Shown here in pieces: positions 15,339 to 21,482 of a stretch of DNA of 21,482 nt. The DNA comes from an uncultured Subdoligranulum sp. (GTDB taxonomy: Bacteria; Bacillota_A; Clostridia; Oscillospirales; Ruminococcaceae). The stretch's first letter is position 1. Each line of letters begins with the position of its first letter. The notes below the pieces were generated by a model. It did no database searches. It was not told the DNA's origin and worked only from the letters and a program-made list of their open reading frames with translations. The position numbers were made by a program, and so were the translations under genes. Location: positions 1-21,482 of the forward strand of contig NZ_CALADU010000317.1 in assembly GCF_937890665.1 (NCBI RefSeq), read 5' to 3'.

Positions 15339-16082
15339 ATGCAAGGAAAGCAGCAGGTGTTTTCCCATGTGGAAAAGGGCGTCATGACCATCAAAGTGGA
15401 TAACCCTGAAACCAAGAACGGTCTGGACTGGGCCGGTTTGGAACAGTTGGCGGCCTGCTACGAAGAGCTGAACCGCAACGACGCCGTGCGGGTGGGCATC
15501 CTCACGGGAAATGAGCAGTATTTCTTCACGGGCGGCCGGGTGGAACCCAAAAACCCCGGGGAAAATGACCTGTACACCGATGCGTTGGCCCATTATCTGA
15601 AAGCGGCTGGCGCGGTTCGCAAGCCGATGATCGCGGCGGTGAACGGGGATTGTATGAAAGCCGGTATGGGTACGCTGGCGCTGTGCGATCTGGCGGTGGC
15701 CCGGGAGGGCGTAAAGTTCAGCTTTCCCGAGGTTCGGATGGGCGGGGTGCCCATGATGGTGCTGGTAGACATTGTGGACGCCATGCCTCGCAAGCGGGCG
15801 TTGGAAGCGCTGCTGACCAGCTGGGAGTTTTCGGCGCAGGAGGCGTTGCAGATGGGACTGGTGAACCGTGTGGTTCCGGCGGAAGCTTTTTGGCCCACGG
15901 TGCAGCAGTTTACTGAGCAGTTGCTGAACACCCCGTCTTGGCTGATCGAGCTGACCCGGCAATCCTACGAGGAGATGAAGGCACTGCCGACCCGGGAGCA
16001 GCGGGTGGCCTACGCGGACCGCATGCTTCGGGGCGAAATTTTGACCCGCATGGCCCAGCATGAAACGACCTACAATGTGTAA
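15339..16082 (+). CDS. enoyl-CoA hydratase/isomerase (crotonase) family protein with one catalytic Glu
   Basis: The protein has 247 residues. A GTG further upstream keeps the frame open, but AAAGGGGAG, which overlaps the stop codon of the preceding gene, points to the ATG at 15339. The crotonase fold is clear: IKVDNPETKNGLD, the oxyanion segment YFFTGGRV (about 61-68), VNGDCMKAGMGTLALCD (102-117), the FPEVRMGGVP loop and the FSAQEALQMGLVNRVV segment. The Glu in FPE (E131) corresponds to Glu164 of rat enoyl-CoA hydratase. The position of its partner Glu144 is Gly111 (KAGMG instead of GGGCE). Enzymes with a single Glu are often isomerases, decarboxylases or other crotonase variants rather than hydratases. 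It is the last gene of the SDR/CoA-transferase/lyase operon. Confidence 0.88.
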   Translation: MQGKQQVFSHVEKGVMTIKVDNPETKNGLDWAGLEQLAACYEELNRNDAVRVGILTGNEQYFFTGGRVEPKNPGENDLYTDALAHYLKAAGAVRKPMIAAVNGDCMKAGMGTLALCDLAVAREGVKFSFPEVRMGGVPMMVLVDIVDAMPRKRALEALLTSWEFSAQEALQMGLVNRVVPAEAFWPTVQQFTEQLLNTPSWLIELTRQSYEEMKALPTREQRVAYADRMLRGEILTRMAQHETTYNV

Positions 16083-16128
16083 ACCTTGCCGACGGAAAGC
16101 CGGCCGGCAGGGTGGAAAAGGCAAAAGA

Positions 16129-16172
16129 AAAAGGTCCCAGCGGCAGGAGTTGTCCTGCCGCTGGGACCTTTT
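16129..16172. terminator. bidirectional terminator after the crotonase gene
   Basis: A perfect 20-bp stem (16129-16148 with 16153-16172) with a GTTG loop has A-rich sequence on the left and TTTT on the right, so it can work on both strands. It ends the SDR/CoA operon. Confidence 0.9.
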
Positions 16173-16188
16173 GTGCTGTGCGAGGTGC

Positions 16189-16234
16189 AAAAAAGCCATC
16201 CGGCGCAGCACGAAGCGCGTGCTGCACCGGATGG
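16189..16234 (-). terminator. rho-independent terminator of the cupin gene
   Basis: Stem segments CCATCCGG/CCGGATGG (16196-16203, 16227-16234) and GCAGCACG/CGTGCTGC (16205-16212, 16218-16225) are separated by one mismatch. On the minus strand the hairpin is followed by TTTTTT (complement of 16189-16194). Confidence 0.88.
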
Positions 16235-16263
16235 AACACGTGGGAGAAGAAATGAGAAAGAAA

Positions 16264-16614
16264 TTATTCGTACAGAATGAGCGCGATCATTTCCACCGGC
16301 TCGTCACCCAAGCAGCGCAGGCCGTGGCCTTCGCCGGGGGCGCAGTAGGCCACGTCGCCGGGGCCGATCTCGCAGGTGGTGCCGTTGTCGTTGTACAGAC
16401 CGTGGCCGCTCAAAATGTAATAGGTTTCGCTGTCGCCGTTGTGGACATGGTAGCCGATTTCGGAACCGGGATAAACGGTGGTGTGGCCGAACACGCGGCC
16501 CTTCTGGCTCATCTCCTCGGGACCGTTGAGCAGGCTGCGGACGGTAATTTCACCCACGCCGTTAAAAGGCGCAGGCTTACGAACGGTTTCTTTTTCTTCG
16601 CTGCGGCGGATCAT
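16264..16614 (-). CDS. small single-domain cupin protein
   Basis: The protein has 116 residues. The frame is open much further upstream, but AGAAGG (complement of 16624-16629) and the fold both place the start at 16614 (MIRRSEEKET). Cupin motif 1 is PGSEIGYHVHNGDSETYYIL with metal ligands H56, H58 and E63, and motif 2 is PGDVAYCAPGEGHGL with H97. Such one-barrel cupins bind a metal and act as sugar or keto-acid isomerases, dioxygenases, decarboxylases or simple ligand sensors. The exact activity cannot be told from the motifs. It diverges from the ICL/PEPM operon and shares operator-like palindromes with it, which ties it to the same pathway, perhaps as an isomerase or ligand-binding accessory. 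Confidence 0.88.
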   Translation of the reverse strand: MIRRSEEKETVRKPAPFNGVGEITVRSLLNGPEEMSQKGRVFGHTTVYPGSEIGYHVHNGDSETYYILSGHGLYNDNGTTCEIGPGDVAYCAPGEGHGLRCLGDEPVEMIALILYE

Positions 16615-16636
16615 GCTTACATACCTTCTTTCTGGA

Positions 16637-16659
16637 TGCAACGGGTTGCAATCGATTTC
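16637..16659. promoter_or_regulatory. overlapping operator-like palindromes in the cupin leader
   Basis: TGCAACGGGTTGCA (16637-16650) is an inverted repeat of TGCAAC with a 2-bp centre. It runs directly into GCAATCGATTTC (16648-16659), a 12-bp palindrome with one mismatch. Both types recur near the ICL promoter. The pattern, with a central CG in one, is typical of LacI/GalR-family operators. It lies just downstream of the predicted cupin transcription start, a repression position. Confidence 0.5.
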
Positions 16660-16674
16660 GCATAGGATGGCTTT

Positions 16675-16703
16675 ATCATACTCGATTTCACAACAAATGA
16701 CAA
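16675..16703 (-). promoter_or_regulatory. sigma-A promoter of the cupin gene
   Basis: On the minus strand TTGTCA (complement of 16698-16703), a 17-bp spacer and TATGAT (complement of 16675-16680) form a promoter matching consensus at 10 of 12 positions. Confidence 0.7.
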
Positions 16704-16888
16704 GTGTCAAACCGCACAAAAAGAGGGAAAGAAAGCTGGACAAAACAGACAAAAGAAAAGATTCATAAAAAACATGCGGTAAAAACGAGATAATTGCGCA
16801 AAACATGCAAGGAGTTTGCCTTGTAAATCGGGAAACAGGGGATTGCTGAGCGGAAAAGAGAAAAGCTGAAACGAGAAGAAACTGCTGT

Positions 16889-16902
16889 TGCAACTTGTTG
16901 CA
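16889..16902. promoter_or_regulatory. second TGCAAC-NN-GTTGCA palindrome
   Basis: TGCAACTTGTTGCA repeats the 6-2-6 palindrome of the cupin leader. It lies between the two divergent promoters and could serve as an auxiliary operator for looping. Confidence 0.4.
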
Positions 16903-16956
16903 GCCAAAGCATTGCCAATTTGCCTAATTTTGCAGGGAATAATTAATAGAAAATGG

Positions 16957-16970
16957 AGAAACCGCTTACA
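16957..16970 (+). promoter_or_regulatory. cre (CcpA) site upstream of the ICL/PEPM promoter
   Basis: AGAAACCGCTTACA matches the TGWAANCGNTNWCA consensus at every position but the first. It lies 16 bp upstream of the predicted -35, so catabolite control of the downstream operon is likely. Confidence 0.6.
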
Positions 16971-16986
16971 AAATGGTGAAAATCGG

Positions 16987-17015
16987 TTGACAATCTAGGC
17001 TGCATGCGGTATCTT
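16987..17015 (+). promoter_or_regulatory. sigma-A promoter of the ICL/PEPM-ABC operon
   Basis: A perfect TTGACA (16987-16992), a 17-bp spacer and TATCTT (17010-17015) predict a start of transcription near 17022. Confidence 0.75.
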
Positions 17016-17021
17016 GTAATA

Positions 17022-17033
17022 GCAATCGATTGC
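17022..17033. promoter_or_regulatory. perfect palindromic operator at the ICL/PEPM transcription start
   Basis: GCAATCGATTGC is a perfect 12-bp palindrome centred on CG, a LacI/GalR-type half-site pattern. It covers the predicted start site, where a bound repressor would block transcription. A one-mismatch copy lies in the cupin leader. No LacI-type gene is in the window. Confidence 0.6.
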
Positions 17034-17099
17034 GAGACTTCATCCCGCCGATGTCGAGTGCCGAGTGAAGAGTTGAGTGAAAGAAAGGATCGAACTTGT

Positions 17100-18083
17100 A
17101 TGTCTAGCAAAAAAACACTGCGTCAGATTTTGGACGAATCCCATGAATGCTTTCTGGTTCCTTGTGTATATGATTGCGCGTCCAACCACGCGGTGGAAAT
17201 GTGCGGCTTCCCGGTGAGCTTGCTCTCCGGCGGTGAAGTCTCTATTTCCGTAAACGGTGTCATCGACTACGGCTTTACCAACCTGACGGATCTGGAGTGG
17301 GTGGTCAGCCGTGTGGCTTCCACCAGCTCCATCCCGCTGATTGCGGATATCGAAGATGGCTTCGGTGGTCCTTTGGCAGTCTACCGTGCCGCCAAGCGGC
17401 TGGCCGCTGCCGGCGCCGCCGCCATCCAGTTGGAAGACTCCGCCGATATGGAAGAGTCCACCACCATCCTGCCCCGTGACAAGTACATGGCGAAAGTTCG
17501 CGCCGCGTTGGAAGCTTTGGAAGGCACCGACTGCCTGCTGATCGCCCGCAGCAACGCCGACCCCAGCGACCCTGCGCAGATGAAGGAAGGCTGCGAGCGC
17601 TTGCAGGAGGCCATTGATCTGGGCAAGGAACGGGGCATGTACGTGCTGGCCATGATGGTTCTGGTCGGCAACATCGAGCAGGCTACCGAGATGGCTAAGA
17701 TCGTCACCGGTCCCAAGATCTTCGCCGACGTTCGTGCTTACAAAGGGGAGGATGGCCACTACCATCCCGCTGTCACCATGGAAGAGCTCACCCCGCTGGG
17801 CTTCAAGATGTGCAGCAGCCACTACACCATGAAGGCCGCCATGGAGGGCATGCTGGAGCATGGCCTGCAGAACTTTAAGAACCAGAGCGTGGCCTACTCT
17901 TTTGAAACGGCCCCGGCTTCCGGCATTGAGAGCTTCTCCTGCTCCGGCATGTTTGACCCGCAGGCCTACCTGAAACTGGAAAACAAATTCACCGGCGGCG
18001 ACAAGGAATATACCATCGTCGGCCATCAGGTGGAGGATTACCCGCAAGGCTTTGTCCGTCCCGACATCAGCGAGCGCCTGTAA
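17100..18083 (+). CDS. isocitrate lyase/PEP mutase superfamily protein, copy 1 (no KKCGH cysteine)
   Basis: The protein has 327 residues. The start at 17100 follows AAAGGA (17084-17089), and the family N-terminus follows directly (ESHECFLVPCVYDCASNHAVEMCGF). Superfamily motifs are the phosphate/carboxylate-loop equivalent SLLSGGEVS (about 41-49), the Mg-binding ADIEDGFGG (D83, E85), IQLEDS (E112, D113) and IARSNAD with R150. True isocitrate, methylisocitrate and dimethylmalate lyases carry a K-[KR]-C-G-H loop about ten residues after the ED pair. Here that stretch is ADMEESTTILPRDKY without Cys. PEP mutase-type EDK is absent too. The function is therefore open: a lyase with a different acid, a hydrolase, decarboxylase or mutase on a 2-hydroxy or 2-keto acid. 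It is followed 35 bp later by a divergent paralogue. Confidence 0.85.
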   Translation: MSSKKTLRQILDESHECFLVPCVYDCASNHAVEMCGFPVSLLSGGEVSISVNGVIDYGFTNLTDLEWVVSRVASTSSIPLIADIEDGFGGPLAVYRAAKRLAAAGAAAIQLEDSADMEESTTILPRDKYMAKVRAALEALEGTDCLLIARSNADPSDPAQMKEGCERLQEAIDLGKERGMYVLAMMVLVGNIEQATEMAKIVTGPKIFADVRAYKGEDGHYHPAVTMEELTPLGFKMCSSHYTMKAAMEGMLEHGLQNFKNQSVAYSFETAPASGIESFSCSGMFDPQAYLKLENKFTGGDKEYTIVGHQVEDYPQGFVRPDISERL

Positions 18084-18118
18084 CGCTTCGCACCATTCAC
18101 CATAAGGAGGAACCGCCA

Positions 18119-19159
18119 ATGAGCTTGCCTTACATTCTTACGCCGGAAGCCAAGGTCCCCGCAGCCCAGCAGCTGCGCGACATGGTGGCAGACGGCAAAG
18201 TCCGCATCGTTCCCGAACTGGCCGACTGCATGGGTGCGAAAGCCGCCGAGATGAACGGCTTTGAAGTCATTATGGTGTCCAGCGGCGACTTGGCTTGTGC
18301 CACCACCGGCATCCCCGACCTGCAGCTGCTCTCCATCGATGATTTCGTCCGGGTGACTGAGCAGATCACCCGCATGACCCCGATGCCGCTGATTGTAGAC
18401 GCCGATGACGGTTTCGGTCTGGGCCGTGCCCTCAACGCCCAGTACGGCTGCATGCGGATCATGCAGGCCGGTGCCGCCGGTGTATTGGTCACCGACACGT
18501 CGGAACTGGCCCGCAAAGGCCAACTGAGCATTCAGGATGCCTGCCTGCGGTTCCGCGCCGCCCGCGCCGGTCTGGATGCCAATGGTCAGCACGGTTTCCT
18601 GATCGCCCGCTGCGACAGCGACCTGATCAACGACTTTGAGGACACGGTGGCCCGCTGCACCGCCTACATCGACGCCGGCGCCGATATGCTGTGCATCCTG
18701 TGGATGCACAAGATCCCCGACCGGATGAAGAAGATCGAGGCGATGCGCAATCTGCGGGATGCCCTGAACGCCAAGGGCGGCAAATATAAGGACTTCCCCA
18801 TGTGGTACCCCGACCTGTGCGGCAAGACCCACGACCCCGAGGAAGTTTCGATGCAGGATCTGATCGATCTGGGCTGCTACAAGCTGGTGGGTGTCCACTT
18901 TAGCTGCCATGCGGCGATGCTGGCCATGCTGGATGTGGGCCGCCACGTGATGATGGAGCAGACCAACGATTACGTGGACTACCACTTTGACGACACCGGA
19001 TACAAGACCTTTACCACCATGAGCATGTTCGGCTTGACCGATGGCAGCTGGGTGGAGGCGGAAAATGCGTTTGTGCGGGAACCGCAGGATTCGGTTGCGC
19101 AGCGCAACGCCGACTACTTTGTTCGTGCCGAGGACGTGCACGACCCGGACAAGGTATAA
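18119..19159 (+). CDS. isocitrate lyase/PEP mutase superfamily protein, divergent copy 2
   Basis: The protein has 346 residues. AAGGAGG precedes the ATG. The fold pattern matches copy 1: VRIVPELADCMGAKAAEMNGFEVIMVSSGDL, then the metal motif VDADDGFG (D94, D96) and LIARCDSD with R164. The ED pair of the family is replaced by T125-D126 (VLVTDTSEL), and the KKCGH cysteine loop is absent. The C-terminal half (HKIPDRMKK..., DLCGKTHDPEEV) is longer and unlike copy 1. Two such different paralogues side by side may form a hetero-oligomer or catalyse successive steps. The reduced ED motif suggests altered metal or substrate binding in this copy. It is in an operon with copy 1 and the ABC binding protein. 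No precise reaction can be assigned. Confidence 0.82.
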   Translation: MSLPYILTPEAKVPAAQQLRDMVADGKVRIVPELADCMGAKAAEMNGFEVIMVSSGDLACATTGIPDLQLLSIDDFVRVTEQITRMTPMPLIVDADDGFGLGRALNAQYGCMRIMQAGAAGVLVTDTSELARKGQLSIQDACLRFRAARAGLDANGQHGFLIARCDSDLINDFEDTVARCTAYIDAGADMLCILWMHKIPDRMKKIEAMRNLRDALNAKGGKYKDFPMWYPDLCGKTHDPEEVSMQDLIDLGCYKLVGVHFSCHAAMLAMLDVGRHVMMEQTNDYVDYHFDDTGYKTFTTMSMFGLTDGSWVEAENAFVREPQDSVAQRNADYFVRAEDVHDPDKV

Positions 19160-19171
19160 TTTTGGGATTGC

Positions 19172-19190
19172 AGCCGGCACCCTGCCGGCT
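19172..19190 (+). terminator. small intergenic hairpin before the ABC binding-protein gene
   Basis: AGCCGGCA (19172-19179) pairs with TGCCGGCT (19183-19190) around a CCC loop, with no T-run. It more likely protects or processes mRNA between the enzyme genes and the binding-protein gene than terminates transcription. Confidence 0.5.
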
Positions 19191-19226
19191 TAGGAAAACG
19201 CATCCAACAAAAGGAGGAAAACAAGC

Positions 19227-20576
19227 ATGAAAAAATTGATCGCGCTGGCCATGGCCGCTGCCATGACCGCCAGTCTGGCGGGTTGTGCCTCGTCCGACGT
19301 AAGCGGTGCCAACACCAGCAGCTCGGGGGCTTCTTCTGCTACGGAAGAGTCTTCGACCACCACGACCTCTTCTGATGGGGAAACCATCAAGATCGGCGTT
19401 CTGACGGACCGTTCTTCCGCTGCGGCGGCCACGGTATCCTGGGCCGAAGCCGGTGCTATCCTCGCCTTGGAGGAAGCCAATGAGGAAGGCGGCCTGAACG
19501 GCGTGCCTTTCGAACTGGTCTACCGCGACACCGCTTCGGACTCCGCCAACGTGGCCCAGAAGGCTACCGAGCTGGTCAACGAAGGCTGCATTGCCATTCT
19601 GGGACCCAAGTCGGACGGCGAAGCGCCTACCGGTGCGACCTGGGCCGAAGAGAACAAGTTCCCCATGGTTACCCCCTGCACCATGAATACCCGCGTTACC
19701 ATTGAGAACGCCTCCAAGTACATGTTCTCCTGCGGCTTCGTTGCCTGGCCCATCGCCAAGATGAACGCCAAGTATGCGGCCGATCAGGGCTACACCAGCG
19801 CCTTCTTCATCGGCAACGATGGCGGCGCCTCCGGCGACAGCCGTGACTTCTTCTACTATGAGCTGGGCGACGGTTTCGAAAACCTCGGCTCCAATCAGGT
19901 TTCCAGCAACTCTACCGAGTTCTCCACCATCATCTCCTCGGTGGTTGGTAAGGACCCCGACGTCATCATCGGCGCCGTAGCTGGTCCCAACTTCGTCTCT
20001 CTGGTCAACCAAGGCCAGCAGTTCGGTCTGTGGGATATCTGCGACTACCTCGGCTGGTACACCTGCGACTCCACCAACACCCAGTCTTTGGCCGAAGCGG
20101 GCAACTACCCCTACGGCAAGGTCCACGGTGTAGACCTGTGGCCCTTCTGGATGGATGAGATCGAAGGCAACGCTGAATTTGTACAGCGGTATTCTGAAAT
20201 CGGTCAGGAATACTTTGGTCAGGAAATCCTGCCCTCCGACATGGGCTACACCTGGTACGTCGGCATCAAGGCCATCGTGGAAGCGGCCCGCACCACTCCC
20301 GATGATCTGAGCCCCGAAGCGATGACCAACGCCCTGTCCACCGTCCACTTCAGCACCCTGTACGGCGGTGACTTGTACTTCCGTGATTTCGACCACGTGA
20401 TGGCCCATGCTTACTACTACGTTACCGCCGTGGAAGACACCTCCGGCAAGTGGAGCATCCCCATCGGTGATGTCTACGCCGTCTACGAAGGCGACGAGAT
20501 GCTGCCCACCAAGGAAGAGATGGAGCAGTACGCAACCGAAAACAACTACGTCTTTACCGATTTGAGTACCCAGTAA
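19227..20576 (+). CDS. ABC transporter substrate-binding lipoprotein (branched-chain amino acid/amide type)
   Basis: The protein has 449 residues. AAAGGAGG precedes the ATG. A lipoprotein signal (MKKLIALAMAAAMTASLAGC, Cys20) and a Ser/Thr-rich tether to about residue 50 lead into a type I periplasmic-binding fold. IKIGVLTDRSSAAAA is followed by AGAILALEEANEEGGLNGVPFELVYRDT, by ATELVNEGCIAILGPKSDG and by VIIGAVAGPNFVSLVNQGQQ, the layout of LivJ-like Peripla_BP_6 proteins. Members bind branched amino acids but also urea, amides, aromatic acids and dicarboxylates, so the ligand is open. It directly follows the two ICL/PEPM genes and precedes a LivH-type permease, which suggests that it imports the substrate of those enzymes. 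Confidence 0.92.
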   Translation: MKKLIALAMAAAMTASLAGCASSDVSGANTSSSGASSATEESSTTTTSSDGETIKIGVLTDRSSAAAATVSWAEAGAILALEEANEEGGLNGVPFELVYRDTASDSANVAQKATELVNEGCIAILGPKSDGEAPTGATWAEENKFPMVTPCTMNTRVTIENASKYMFSCGFVAWPIAKMNAKYAADQGYTSAFFIGNDGGASGDSRDFFYYELGDGFENLGSNQVSSNSTEFSTIISSVVGKDPDVIIGAVAGPNFVSLVNQGQQFGLWDICDYLGWYTCDSTNTQSLAEAGNYPYGKVHGVDLWPFWMDEIEGNAEFVQRYSEIGQEYFGQEILPSDMGYTWYVGIKAIVEAARTTPDDLSPEAMTNALSTVHFSTLYGGDLYFRDFDHVMAHAYYYVTAVEDTSGKWSIPIGDVYAVYEGDEMLPTKEEMEQYATENNYVFTDLSTQ

Positions 20577-20610
20577 CTCCTAACCGTTTCCGTACCCGAC
20601 AAAACGGTCT

Positions 20611-20644
20611 GCGGCAGGCAGCATCCTCTGCCTGCCGCATTTTA
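20611..20644 (+). terminator. hairpin after the binding-protein gene (probably partial terminator)
   Basis: GCGGCAGGCAG (20611-20621) pairs with CTGCCTGCCGC (20628-20638), followed by ATTTTATG. A second GC hairpin (20653-20659 with 20665-20671) lies just behind. Since the permease follows on the same strand without a clear promoter of its own, read-through with reduced permease expression is likely. Confidence 0.75.
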
Positions 20645-20745
20645 TGTTTGAACCGCCGGAATCCCCGGCGGCCCGGGCCCCGAATCTTGTATCCCTGTTC
20701 CGTTTTGCGGTACAGACCCACCTTATTGACAGAGGAAAACAGACT

Positions 20746-21482
20746 ATGACAGTATCATTCTTTTTCCAAACGCTCATCACCGGTATCAGCAACGGCATGG
20801 TTGCCTACCTGATGGTGGCAGGCGTTTCGCTGATCATCAGCGGTATGAACATGGTCAACTTCGGTCAGGGCGCCTTCTATGTATTGGGCACCTACCTGAC
20901 CTACACCATCGCCGCCAAATTTGGTTTTATTCCGGCGCTCATCATCGTGCCGCTCATCGTGGCAGGCATCGGCTACTTTGTAGAAAAAGCCACCCGCCCC
21001 TTGTTCGGCAAAAACATGCTGTACATCATGCTGCTGACCTACGGTGTCGCCTATATGATCTGCGACATCATGGTTATGATCTGGGGTTACAGCATCCGTC
21101 TGTTGGCCCTGCCGAAGTTCCTGCAGGGCGGCGTGCAGCTGTTCGGCATCAACTTCCCCGTATACTACCTGTTTGAAATCGGTGTGGCTGCGGCCATTGC
21201 TTTCGCCTTCTGGTATATGATCAACCGCACCAAGCTGGGCATGCTGACCCGTGCCATCATCAGCGACCGCCCCATGGTCGCCAACTTGGGTGTCAACGTC
21301 AACCAGATGTTCAGCATCCTGTTTATGATTGGTATCGGCATTGCCGGTCTGGGCGGCGTCCTCAATGCACCTATCACCGGTCAAAGCCCTAAGGAAGGTT
21401 TGTCGGTCTTCGGCAACGTTATGCCCATTCTGGTCATCGGCGGCCTGCGCAACATGGACGGCTGCCTGCCCGCCGCGCTGCT
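20746..21482 (+). CDS. branched-chain amino acid-type ABC permease (LivH family), cut by the window end
   Basis: The reading frame stays open from the ATG at 20746 to the last base, giving 245 codons. AGAGG at 20731-20735 supports the start. The N-terminus MTVSFFFQTLITGISNGMVA and the following GVSLIISGMNMVNFGQGAFYVLGTY are the standard LivH opening (usually GLTLIFGVMRVINFAHG). Several membrane helices follow. The cytoplasmic loop TKLGMLTRAIISDRPMVANLGVNVNQM is the ATPase-coupling (EAA-like) segment, and GLGGVLNAPITG and VIGGLRNMDGCLPAAL match the C-terminal part. It should form the membrane channel with a LivM-type partner and two ATPases that probably lie beyond the window. About 40-50 residues are expected to be missing. 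Confidence 0.93.
   Translation, partial: MTVSFFFQTLITGISNGMVAYLMVAGVSLIISGMNMVNFGQGAFYVLGTYLTYTIAAKFGFIPALIIVPLIVAGIGYFVEKATRPLFGKNMLYIMLLTYGVAYMICDIMVMIWGYSIRLLALPKFLQGGVQLFGINFPVYYLFEIGVAAAIAFAFWYMINRTKLGMLTRAIISDRPMVANLGVNVNQMFSILFMIGIGIAGLGGVLNAPITGQSPKEGLSVFGNVMPILVIGGLRNMDGCLPAAL

Larger units (their letters stand above)
16615..17099. promoter_or_regulatory. 485-bp divergent control region between cupin and ICL/PEPM operon
   Basis: No gene is seen in this AT-rich stretch. It holds two good sigma-A promoters, four LacI-type operator-like palindromes and a near-consensus cre site, listed separately. It also has a 9-bp direct repeat AAAACATGC at 16769-16777 and 16800-16808, 31 bp (three helical turns) apart. 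Confidence 0.75.

Noticed and set aside
16769..16808. AAAACATGC repeats as a possible CRISPR or plasmid iteron remnant
   Set aside because: There are only two 9-bp copies and no spacer structure or replication gene. At most they are a binding-site pair.
16615..16893. N-terminal extension of the cupin frame upstream of the chosen start
   Set aside because: The extension translates the promoter and operator region, has no cupin-like sequence, and the ribosome binding site sits directly before 16614.
17040..18119. 359-codon open frame on the minus strand opposite the first ICL/PEPM gene
   Set aside because: It is a shadow frame created by the codon bias of the plus-strand gene, with no family motif and no ribosome binding site.

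Overview
The window looks like the chromosome of a GC-moderate, low-G+C-phylum anaerobe, most likely a gut Clostridia/Oscillospirales bacterium. The grounds are strong AGGAGG-type ribosome binding sites, an LPXTG-like (IPQTG) wall-anchored protein, CcpA-type cre-like sites, short lipoprotein signal peptides on the binding proteins, and close-packed genes ending in U-tailed hairpins. No rRNA, tRNA, CRISPR array or insertion sequence was seen. The taxonomy is inference.

Layout. (1) 1-4403: a tyrosine-recombinase-like gene broken by an in-frame TGA, then a large secreted beta-helix surface protein, visibly more AT-rich than the rest, ending in a perfect 14-bp hairpin. (2) 4473-5449: two small housekeeping-type genes, a TspO/MBR membrane protein and a PaaI-like hotdog thioesterase. 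A 21-bp hairpin separates them from the convergent TRAP operon. (3) 9156-5522, minus strand: a complete TRAP transporter (DctP, DctQ, DctM) with an HD-domain hydrolase as the last gene. A large membrane-bound AraC-type regulator (9660-12044, plus strand) diverges from it across a 503-bp control region with direct and inverted repeats. (4) 12292-16082, plus strand: an SDR oxidoreductase, a class III CoA-transferase, an HMG-CoA-lyase-like protein and a crotonase-fold protein in one tight operon. (5) 16614-16264, minus strand: a small cupin, divergent from (6) 17100-end: two tandem, divergent isocitrate lyase/PEP mutase superfamily proteins followed by a branched-chain-amino-acid-type ABC binding protein and the start of its permease.

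How the parts may fit. The TRAP system and the Liv-type ABC system would each import an organic acid or related small molecule. The CoA-transferase would activate it, the SDR and crotonase would adjust its oxidation or hydration state, and the HMGL-like lyase would cleave the C-C bond. The two ICL/PEPM-type proteins look like a second carbon-carbon-lyase (or related) module. This resembles the logic of itaconate/citramalate or 3-methylglutaconate breakdown, but key residues differ. The HMGL-like protein has Gln where the family usually has an active-site Glu, the crotonase lacks one of its two catalytic Glu residues, and neither ICL/PEPM protein has the KKCGH cysteine motif of true lyases. The substrate therefore cannot be named from sequence. 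The best candidate for something new is this carboxylic-acid catabolic island with its twin Cys-less ICL/PEPM proteins and the palindrome-rich divergent control region at 16615-17099.
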